From positions 1 to 15,122 of the forward strand of contig CAYUJW010000024.1 in NCBI GenBank assembly GCA_964445135.1: a DNA stretch of 15,122 nt, written 5' to 3'. The position numbers and the translations under genes were made by a program. The notes beneath the pieces are model-generated. The model did no database searches. It had not been told where the DNA came from and saw nothing but the letters and a program-made list of their open reading frames with translations. Source of the DNA: JACOTV01 sp964445135 (lineage in GTDB: Bacteria > Patescibacteriota > Microgenomatia > UBA1406 > GWC2-37-13). Each line of letters begins with the position of its first letter. The stretch's first letter is position 1. This document shows positions 1-6,446 of this stretch, one piece after another.

Positions 1-1083
1 CACAAACGAAGTCAGAAGATTTGAGCCTCCGTATGAGACAAACGGTAATGGCACGCCGGTCAACGGCATAAGCGCCACCATTCCTCCGAGGTTAATCACA
101 ATTTGTATCGCAAAATATGACATAATCCCGCCACCCAGCAACTGACCAAATCGGTCATTTGAGCTATAGGTAATCTGATACATGCGATATACAAACACGA
201 AAAGAAGGAAGATGAGAAGGGAGCCACCAATAAACCCAAACTCTTCGCCAATAATTGCAAAAATCGAATCGGTGTGAGCCTCCGGAAGATATAAATACTT
301 CTGCTTTGAAGCACCAAACCCTCGCCCAATTATTCCGCCATTGGTCAATGAGATAAAAATTTGATTAATATGATAACCCACTCCAAGTGGATCTGCGGNN
401 NNNNNNNNCGCAAACCGGTAAGGTGCGACCCACGCAAGCGCCATAAATCCGGCAACCGCGGCCGGAATAAGGGTCAACAGGTAAATCAATTGTGAACCTG
501 CGAGAAAGTACATTGCAATACTTATTGCAAAAATGATTGTTGCCGTTCCCATATCTGGCTGCAGCATAATAAGCATCATGAGCACGCCCATCAGTGAAAG
601 AAACGGGAGAAATCGCTTTTTTTCACGACTGATAAACCATGAGGATAGATATACGATTACCGCAAATTTTGCAAAGTCAGTAGGTTGAAAACTAAATGGC
701 CCGATATCAATCCAGCTTCGCGCTCCACCAGCCACCGTACCAATACCTGGAATTAGCACAATAAGCAGTAAGAAAATGGCAACCATCATGCTCACAAATG
801 CGAGTCCATAAAATCGCCGATAATCGATAAATGAGAACAGAACCATGAGGCCGCAGCCAACCGCAATGCGCAGTGCATGTAGTTGAAAGTAGTAAAAACT
901 ATGTCCGTACTCATTCAGACTACGCACAGACGATGATTCAAATACAAAAAACAGTCCAACGACACAAAGCACCAACACAATGATATATAACTGAAACGGC
1001 TGCAATAGACGGGCGCCGAGGCTGAGGTGTCCATAGACACGACTTTTATGTGAGCGAATTCGTGTATGATGAGCGCGTGCCAT
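1..1083 (-). CDS. ftsW: FtsW, SEDS-family septal glycan polymerase (partial, contains assembly gap)
   Basis: A SEDS-family membrane glycosyltransferase that polymerises lipid II at the septum with its partner class B PBP (the ftsI product in this cluster). The reverse strand reads from ATG at 1083 to the window edge, about 361 codons. Late family motifs are clear: ADPLGVGYHINQ just after the gap, then GGIIGRGFGASKQ, PEAHTDSIFAIIGEE and PLPFVSYGGS at the very edge, so only a short C-terminal tail should be missing. The N-terminus is a basic cytoplasmic stretch (MARAHHTRIRSHKSR) followed by many hydrophobic segments. Ten Ns at 399-408 interrupt the gene between the residues YRFA and ADP. The frame is kept, but about five residues seem to be missing compared with family members. 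It lies 73 nt after mraY, and no Shine-Dalgarno sequence is visible. FtsW rather than RodA is inferred from the cluster context. Confidence 0.93.
   Translation of the reverse strand, partial: MARAHHTRIRSHKSRVYGHLSLGARLLQPFQLYIIVLVLCVVGLFFVFESSSVRSLNEYGHSFYYFQLHALRIAVGCGLMVLFSFIDYRRFYGLAFVSMMVAIFLLLIVLIPGIGTVAGGARSWIDIGPFSFQPTDFAKFAVIVYLSSWFISREKKRFLPFLSLMGVLMMLIMLQPDMGTATIIFAISIAMYFLAGSQLIYLLTLIPAAVAGFMALAWVAPYRFAXXXXADPLGVGYHINQIFISLTNGGIIGRGFGASKQKYLYLPEAHTDSIFAIIGEEFGFIGGSLLIFLLFVFVYRMYQITYSSNDRFGQLLGGGIMSYFAIQIVINLGGMVALMPLTGVPLPFVSYGGSNLLTSFV
399..408. other. Assembly gap (10 Ns) inside ftsW
   Basis: Ten consecutive Ns. Both flanks are in the same ftsW reading frame when the Ns are counted as ten bases. 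The homologous segment, between YR and DP, is usually about 12 residues and is only 7 here, so the run is probably a placeholder rather than a measured length. Confidence 0.95.
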
Positions 1084-1156
1084 AAGAGTATGTACCGTAC
1101 AGTGTATACCAAAATGAACAACTGGGCGAGCGGTATTACTGGCGTTATGCGACTCT

Positions 1157-2194
1157 CTACCGAAGGAATGCGAGCATGAGACCTACGACCGCACACATAA
1201 TGGATAAGAGCCAAAATCGCATGACGATCTTAGACTCTTCCCAGCCCTTGTATTGAAGAAAAAGGTGTAGGGGCGCAGCAGCAAATACTTTACGCTTACG
1301 AAATCGTTTACTGAGTAATTGCAATAATGAAGAGGCGATCTCCAAAACAAATACTCCTCCAATTATCGGAAGACTAAACGCCTTGCCAAGCATCAATCCA
1401 ATGACCGCAAATACCGCACCAAAGGACAGTGAACCCGAGTCACCAAGCATAATACGTGCTGGCGGGATATTAAAGTACAAAAAGGCAACGAGCCCTCCCA
1501 GCCAGATTCCAATAAATAATGAAAGGGGAATATCAAGTGTTCTTGCCGCAAACATCCAAAAACTGGTGAGCGCAATCATCAGCACCCCAGTTGCCAACCC
1601 ATCAAGTCCATCGGTGATATTTACTGCGTTTGAGAATGCAATGATGACAAATGCGGCAAAACCAATATACCAATAGCCAAGCGAAAACTGCCCAAAGAAT
1701 GGAATATTGATAAAGTCGATACTCAACCCATCATAGAGCCAATAGGCAATGATAAACGCAAGTATGACTTCTAAGACGAGCTTGTGTCGAAGGCGCAGTC
1801 CAAAAAAATTATCTTTTTTAAACAGGAAGATCTTGGTTATGTCATCATATACTCCAAGCAACCCAAATCCAAGAAACGTAAAGACCACGATTTTTATTTC
1901 AGTGCCAACTGACGGATAGAGAGAAAGAATGGCTTGATCATTAATATAAAGAAGCGCGAAGAAAAACAAATACAACAGGAGCGTAGTGGTTATAATGAGC
2001 ATCCCACCCCCAACGGGAACGCCGGCCTTGTGTTGATTATAGGTATCAAAAATTGGGGTCGTTTGATTGAATGCGTCTTTGGTGATCTGATTTTGCCGCT
2101 GGACTTTCTTTTTGTAGAGAAGGTTGATGAATGGAACAATAAGAACCGCGTGTACGAGGAATGAAACGAAAGTTGCGAAAAGATAAGTAGGCAT
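1157..2194 (-). CDS. mraY: MraY, phospho-MurNAc-pentapeptide translocase
   Basis: Integral membrane enzyme that transfers phospho-MurNAc-pentapeptide from UDP to undecaprenyl phosphate, making lipid I. The protein has 345 residues with about ten hydrophobic segments, the usual family size. Visible motifs are KAGVPVGGG (56-64, the substrate-loop region), GVYDD with D117/D118 (metal and phosphate binding), NAVNITDGLDGLA (189-201), LGDSGSLSFG (250-259, with D252 matching the catalytic Asp of the GDxG motif) and APLHLFLQYKGWEESK (from 307). The last motif is normally PLHHHFE; here only the first His (H310) remains. The gene follows dgkA by 29 nt, which suits coupling of undecaprenyl phosphate supply to its use. 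No Shine-Dalgarno sequence precedes the ATG. WecA-like relatives are less likely given the KGW and RFW signature and the context. Confidence 0.95.
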   Translation of the reverse strand: MPTYLFATFVSFLVHAVLIVPFINLLYKKKVQRQNQITKDAFNQTTPIFDTYNQHKAGVPVGGGMLIITTTLLLYLFFFALLYINDQAILSLYPSVGTEIKIVVFTFLGFGLLGVYDDITKIFLFKKDNFFGLRLRHKLVLEVILAFIIAYWLYDGLSIDFINIPFFGQFSLGYWYIGFAAFVIIAFSNAVNITDGLDGLATGVLMIALTSFWMFAARTLDIPLSLFIGIWLGGLVAFLYFNIPPARIMLGDSGSLSFGAVFAVIGLMLGKAFSLPIIGGVFVLEIASSLLQLLSKRFRKRKVFAAAPLHLFLQYKGWEESKIVMRFWLLSIMCAVVGLMLAFLR

Positions 2195-2223
2195 GAGATA
2201 GGGTATAGACTACAAGCGATACG

Positions 2224-2583
2224 TTAAATAAGTCGCCACATATATGGCATAAATATTAATCCCGCAATCAAAAGAGCGCCGAATGAGAATATGAGCATTG
2301 CAGCCGCGGATACGTCTTTGGCAATTTTGATATCCTCACGCCATTGCTTGTCGATGGCATCTGTCGTTTGCTCAATCGCCGTATTAATCGCCTCAACCAT
2401 TATGCCAATAAAAATAATGAGCACAATGATTAAGAATTCGACATAGCTTATCTTAAAAATGTAGGAGGCCAGTACCGCAATAATTGAGAGAAGAAAATGA
2501 ATTCTATAATTTGCCTGTGTTTTAAACGCCCAAACCATTCCTTCATATGCATATTTTATGGAGAGTGTATGTTTCCTGATCAT
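2224..2583 (-). CDS. dgkA: DgkA-family lipid kinase, probably undecaprenol kinase
   Basis: A small trimeric-type membrane kinase of the DagK/UdpK family. It has 119 residues with three predicted membrane segments (about 30-44, 47-66 and 93-113). The conserved core is present: EGMVWAFKTQANYRIHF (14-30) and VEAINTAIEQTTDAID (63-78), with E64, N67, E71 and D75 matching the family's metal and ATP-binding positions, then KIAKDVSAAAM (86-96). Family members either phosphorylate diacylglycerol (E. coli) or undecaprenol (Gram-positive UdpK). Its position between murA and mraY, in a likely operon, favours undecaprenol kinase, which would make the lipid carrier that MraY uses; this is inference from context. 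It starts 23 nt after murA ends and has no Shine-Dalgarno sequence. Confidence 0.9.
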   Translation of the reverse strand: MIRKHTLSIKYAYEGMVWAFKTQANYRIHFLLSIIAVLASYIFKISYVEFLIIVLIIFIGIMVEAINTAIEQTTDAIDKQWREDIKIAKDVSAAAMLIFSFGALLIAGLIFMPYMWRLI

Positions 2584-2606
2584 ATACTTTATGATAGCAG
2601 ATTTTT

Positions 2607-3935
2607 TTATACACGTTTTATCATTCCGCCCAAGGCTTGTATCTTTTGTTCGATTGATTCATATCCGCGATCCATAATCTGAATATTAGATATGACCGAT
2701 TCGCCGCGCGCAATTAAAGCGCCGATGAGTAAGGTTGCTCCAGCACGAAGATCGTGGACGCTCAGCACTCCACCATGTAATTCTGTTTTTCCACGAATGC
2801 GTATCGCTTGGGTATAATCTTCATCGGGATTATAGCTAAATTGATATACCTGTGCCGGATTCTCAACGTGCGGCTGATAATATTCAATGTCGGCGCCGAG
2901 CTTTTGCAACTCTTCAACGTATGCAAATCTGTTTTCAAAAATTGTCTCATGTATAGTGCTTTCCCCACTCGCTTGCGTCATAAGCACTGCCCAATTTGGT
3001 TGCCAATCAGTCATAAACCCAGGATGCGGGGCAGTTGTCACGCTGACTGGCTGAATCTCACCCTGACCAGTAAACCGAATCCCGTTTTCATCCGACTCCA
3101 CTATGCTCCCCGTCTGACGAATTGCGGCAACAAATGCGGGGAAATCTTCTTCGCGAATGTTTCGCAAGCGAATTGAGCCCCCCGTTGCAATGGCAAGAAT
3201 TGCAAATGTGACCGCCTCATTGCGATCTGCAGAGACCGAATATTGCGTTTTCTGATGAAGAGTTTCTACACCCTGAACGGTAATTGTGCCGCCCTGTCGC
3301 ACGATCCGCGCACCACAATGATTCAAAAATACAATAAGCTCATCGATTTCAGGTTCAAGTGCTGCGTTTTTAATAACCACTTCACCACTTCCCCGACATG
3401 CGTACATGATCAATAGCTCAGTTCCCGTGTGCGATGGCTTGGTAAATGTATACGTTCCTGAAGCTGGTGTGGATTTTTGCGCATCATAGTAACCAGTTTC
3501 TGAATCATAGGTGACCTGTGCCCCAAGCGCAATCAGTCCATCCACGATACGGTCAATTGATCGAGCCCCGAGACGACATCCTCCAGGATTAGGAATGCGA
3601 CACATACCAAAGACATGAAGAAGGGGTGCAAAGAGCAAAAATGAGACGCGAATTTTTGATCCGTGTAGCAAGTCTACTTCGCTTTTAGTCATAGTAGAGG
3701 CATCGATTCGCGCGGTATTGTGCTCGTCCAAATCGACGGTCGCGCCGAGCAATTTCATCAAATGAATGAGCTCTGCCACATCACCGATTCGAGGAACATT
3801 GTGAATCGTAACTTCACCATTTACCAGAAGTGCTGCAATCAACACTTTCAGTGCGACATTTTTTGACCCAGACAACTGTACGTCTCCACTAAGTGGTCGT
3901 CCGCCTTGAATAATAAGTGCATTTTCAGTATTCAT
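2607..3935 (-). CDS. murA: MurA, UDP-GlcNAc 1-carboxyvinyltransferase
   Basis: Cytosolic enzyme that adds enolpyruvate from PEP to UDP-GlcNAc, the first committed step of peptidoglycan synthesis and the target of fosfomycin. From ATG at 3935 it has 442 residues, close to the family norm. Motifs are IIQGGRPLSGDVQLSGSKN (the K25/N26 region), the catalytic-loop Cys in NPGGCRLGARSID (C120), an IFENRFAYVEEL segment and a C-terminal HDLRAG plus DRGYESIEQKI. Having Cys rather than Asp at the loop position predicts fosfomycin sensitivity (family knowledge). A TTG at 3983 would give a 16-residue extension overlapping murB, but the ATG at 3935 matches the family N-terminus and sits downstream of a promoter-like sequence, so I chose it. 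The gene follows murB by 40 nt. Having murA inside the dcw cluster is not the classical arrangement. Confidence 0.95.
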   Translation of the reverse strand: MNTENALIIQGGRPLSGDVQLSGSKNVALKVLIAALLVNGEVTIHNVPRIGDVAELIHLMKLLGATVDLDEHNTARIDASTMTKSEVDLLHGSKIRVSFLLFAPLLHVFGMCRIPNPGGCRLGARSIDRIVDGLIALGAQVTYDSETGYYDAQKSTPASGTYTFTKPSHTGTELLIMYACRGSGEVVIKNAALEPEIDELIVFLNHCGARIVRQGGTITVQGVETLHQKTQYSVSADRNEAVTFAILAIATGGSIRLRNIREEDFPAFVAAIRQTGSIVESDENGIRFTGQGEIQPVSVTTAPHPGFMTDWQPNWAVLMTQASGESTIHETIFENRFAYVEELQKLGADIEYYQPHVENPAQVYQFSYNPDEDYTQAIRIRGKTELHGGVLSVHDLRAGATLLIGALIARGESVISNIQIMDRGYESIEQKIQALGGMIKRV

Positions 3936-3975
3936 AGTGTCAGGGTAGTATATAACGAATCGGGCGAATTGTAAC

Positions 3976-4887
3976 TTAGACAATCACCACAACTTCCTCC
4001 CGAAGCGTAATTCCATATGCGTCATGTACGCGTTTTTTTATCTCTTGTACAAGCTTTAGCAGATCCTTGGGGTCACCCGAACCTTTCTCATCAAGAATAA
4101 AATTTGCATGCTGAGTCGAGACCATAAACGAACCATATTGCACTCCCTTCATACCCACCTTGTCAATGAGGTTTCCCGCACTCTTTGTCGACACACCAAT
4201 GGCCTCCGCCTCCTCATCGGTGATGTTTTGAAAAAAACATCCACAGGTATGAGTCGCTTTCGGTTGGGTTTGCGTACGGTGCGCCAATGCTTCGTCTGCA
4301 CGCTGTCTAACTACCGCAACATCTTCTTTCTGGAATCTAAATGTTACGTCAAGCACTATCTCATGCGTCTTGTGTAGGTGGCTGTAGTCATAGGCAAATT
4401 CAAAGTAAGCGCGGTCAACCGTTTTTACCTCGCCCGTGGGAGTAAGCAAAGTAGCTGAAATTAGCACATCCCCAACATATGCGACGGGATGAGTCCATTT
4501 GGAGTTCATGTAGATGGCGCCCCCCACACTCCCTGGAAGACCGCGATGGTACTCAAGACCTGACCATCCACGCTCAATACACTCGCTGACAAGCCTCGGC
4601 ATCATGTAGCCACCTGATACTTTCACCTCAACTGACTCATCAGTTTCACTAACTACCTCAAGCCGTGAATCACGGTTTTTAATAACAAGTGCTTCAACGC
4701 GCGGTGTGACAATTACGGTGTTTGATCCTCCCCCGATCAGGATATAGGGAATCTGATGGCTTTTCGCAAACGCCACGCTTTCTGCCAGCTCAGTGGGTGT
4801 CGTCGCCTCAACATACCAATCAGCGACCACCTTTGTCTTCATAGTGGTCAGATAGGTGATATCTTTATTTTGAATCGGTGTAGCCAT
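3976..4887 (-). CDS. murB: MurB, UDP-N-acetylenolpyruvoylglucosamine reductase
   Basis: FAD-dependent, NADPH-using reductase that converts the MurA product to UDP-MurNAc. The protein has 303 residues. FAD-binding motifs IGGGSN (51-56) and GLPGSVGGAIYMNS (116-129) are clear, followed by YDYSHLH (167-173), the substrate segment CGCFFQN (215-221), LIDKVGMKGVQYG, STQHANFI and the terminal LREEVVVI with E298 at the position of the conserved catalytic Glu. The proton-donor Ser of the usual GSFFKNP motif is Cys217 here. The ATG lies directly after a T7 run that forms the tail of a terminator-like hairpin overlapping the murC stop, and there is no Shine-Dalgarno sequence. Type-I-like or type-II-like assignment was not resolved. 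The order murC, murB, murA groups the early cytosolic steps. Confidence 0.95.
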   Translation of the reverse strand: MATPIQNKDITYLTTMKTKVVADWYVEATTPTELAESVAFAKSHQIPYILIGGGSNTVIVTPRVEALVIKNRDSRLEVVSETDESVEVKVSGGYMMPRLVSECIERGWSGLEYHRGLPGSVGGAIYMNSKWTHPVAYVGDVLISATLLTPTGEVKTVDRAYFEFAYDYSHLHKTHEIVLDVTFRFQKEDVAVVRQRADEALAHRTQTQPKATHTCGCFFQNITDEEAEAIGVSTKSAGNLIDKVGMKGVQYGSFMVSTQHANFILDEKGSGDPKDLLKLVQEIKKRVHDAYGITLREEVVVIV

Positions 4888-4916
4888 AAAAAAAGCGTCA
4901 TTCAGGATGATGACGC
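4888..4916 (-). terminator. Terminator-like hairpin between murC and murB (possible attenuator)
   Basis: On the minus strand a 7-bp perfect stem, GCGTCAT (4916-4910) and ATGACGC (4901-4895), encloses an 8-nt loop that contains the murC stop codon. Seven Ts (4894-4888) follow at once and the murB ATG comes next. This is the layout of a rho-independent terminator, but it sits inside a same-strand gene series, so partial termination or masking of the murB start are both possible. The stem is short, so strength is uncertain. Confidence 0.55.
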
Positions 4917-6326
4917 AGATGAGCTAATAATATGAGTAATTATACCATCTGCTACACTGTAAATGTCTCCTGCCCCAAGCGTCACAACCACGTCTCCCGC
5001 ACGCATTTGTTCCTTTGCATAGATACTTAATGCATCTTTTGACGCAAAAGCCACAACGTGTGAGTGTCCAGATGACGCGGCCCGTGACTCAATATCAAAT
5101 GAACTCACATGAAATTGGTCAGACGGCTCACGCGCTGAGGCAAAAATTGGCGCAACATAGGCGCAATCAGCCAACGCCAAGGCAGCGGCAAATCCATCAA
5201 GCATTGCATGAGTGCGACTAAAGGTGTGAGGTTGAAATATCACCACAAGTCGCCGATTATCATAGCGCGCACGAAGTGCCTCAATCACCGCTCGAATCTC
5301 ATCCGGATGATGGCCATAATCGTCAATGACCGTATATCGATCATCAACATAGAGCACTTCCATACGTCGCTTTGGGCCGGTAAAGCCAACAAGCGCCTGG
5401 CGAATATGGTCAATCTCAAACCCAACAGTGTGCAACAGCGCCACCACACCTGCCGCATTTAATATGCTTTTTTCTCCATATATCCCTGTTTGGAATCCCT
5501 CATATATATGTTCTTTATGGAGAATATCAAAAGTAACGCCCGTGGCTGTTGTCTCATAGTTTACAATGCGATAGGTATTTCCTGGCAAATATCCATATGT
5601 ACTAACTCGTGTTCTCCTTTTTTTGGCGTACCCCTTAAGCTGCGGGTCATCGCCACAGACAACAACATTCTCTGCCTTATTTAAAAAGGTGCGATAGGCT
5701 TGTGTCACATGGGCCAGGTCACGATACACATCTGGGTGATCAAAATCTATATTCGTACACAAGACGGCAGTTGGAGATAAGAGATGAAACTTTGGGGTCA
5801 GATCATGCGGCGGATTTACTCCATACTCATCTGCCTCAATCACAAACCAATCTTTGCCATTATAGTCTCCCCCATCATACGTGTTAAACGATGACGAACC
5901 AATAAGATAGCTTGGCGACACGTGAAGTTGAATGAGTGCGTATGCCAGCAGCGATGATGTCGTGGTTTTTCCATGACACCCGCAGACTGCAAGGCGATTG
6001 GTAAACAGCTGCATCAGTTGTCCTAAAAATGCGGCTTGTGACAACACTCGCACTCCACGAGTACGAGCTTGGACTACAAGTGGATTATGCTCTCCCTTAT
6101 GCGATGCACTATACAACACCAAATTCACGCTGTCGGGGAGCGCCATATCAAATGTGGTATGCACTCGTATACCAGCGGTGGTGAGCAAATGATCAGTGAT
6201 GAATTCATCCCCAACATCAACCCCTTCAACATGCTTGCCCATTTTCTTCAAAATAGTCGCAACATGCACCATCGCAACACCTTTTATGCCAATAATAAAT
6301 ATATTTGTGTATGAGTCAAGATTCAT
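4902..6326 (-). CDS. murC: MurC, UDP-MurNAc--L-alanine ligase
   Basis: Cytosolic ATP-dependent Mur ligase that adds the first amino acid, normally L-Ala, to UDP-MurNAc. The protein has 474 residues in three domains: a Rossmann-like UDP-binding part starting with GIKGVAM (13-19; usual form GIGGxGM), a central ATPase with CGCHGKTTTSS (115-125), EADEY (164-168) and NIDFDHPD (192-199), and a C-terminal domain with YGHHPDEIRAVIEALR, FQPHTFSRT (365-372) and VVTLGAGDIYSVA. The EADEY...FDHPD wording is also typical of Mpl, the tripeptide-recycling ligase, but as the only MurC-like ligase here and in this context MurC is preferred. The C-terminus ends in a short Ser-rich tail encoded by the hairpin DNA described separately. 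It starts 120 nt after murE, with a possible own promoter and no Shine-Dalgarno sequence. Confidence 0.93.
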   Translation of the reverse strand: MNLDSYTNIFIIGIKGVAMVHVATILKKMGKHVEGVDVGDEFITDHLLTTAGIRVHTTFDMALPDSVNLVLYSASHKGEHNPLVVQARTRGVRVLSQAAFLGQLMQLFTNRLAVCGCHGKTTTSSLLAYALIQLHVSPSYLIGSSSFNTYDGGDYNGKDWFVIEADEYGVNPPHDLTPKFHLLSPTAVLCTNIDFDHPDVYRDLAHVTQAYRTFLNKAENVVVCGDDPQLKGYAKKRRTRVSTYGYLPGNTYRIVNYETTATGVTFDILHKEHIYEGFQTGIYGEKSILNAAGVVALLHTVGFEIDHIRQALVGFTGPKRRMEVLYVDDRYTVIDDYGHHPDEIRAVIEALRARYDNRRLVVIFQPHTFSRTHAMLDGFAAALALADCAYVAPIFASAREPSDQFHVSSFDIESRAASSGHSHVVAFASKDALSIYAKEQMRAGDVVVTLGAGDIYSVADGIITHIISSSASSS

Positions 6327-6335
6327 ATTTTTTAA

Positions 6336-6364
6336 AGAATAATCAAAACATTAATATGCAACAA
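6336..6364 (-). promoter_or_regulatory. Possible murC promoter
   Basis: The 120-nt murE-murC gap holds a candidate -35 TTGTTG (6364-6359) and a -10 TATTCT (6341-6336) separated by 17 nt. The -10 ends 9 nt before the murC ATG, so a transcript from it would be nearly leaderless. The region is AT-rich, so chance matches are likely. I see nothing else convincing in this gap. Confidence 0.3.
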
Positions 6365-6446
6365 CAATTCATCCCCCACTTATCTTATGGAATCATTATG
6401 AGCGGCAGTCACTAAAAAGTCAAAAATGCAGCTGCGTTTGGAAGCG

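Noticed and set aside
1..1083. Frameshifted or broken ftsW pseudogene
   Set aside because: Both sides of the N-run are in one frame with intact motifs; the interruption is an assembly gap.
915..1214. 99-residue minus-strand frame spanning the mraY-ftsW junction
   Set aside because: It is out of frame with both flanking genes, overlaps both, and resembles no family; FtsW starts cleanly at 1083.
3936..3983. Extended murA start at a TTG (3983)
   Set aside because: It would overlap murB, add 16 residues without family similarity and lie upstream of a promoter-like TATACT; the ATG at 3935 matches the MurA N-terminus.
6417..6446. Quasi-palindrome around GCAGCTGC after murE as a terminator
   Set aside because: The stem is only a few pairs with a mismatch, and the following T-rich stretch is interrupted; too weak to call.
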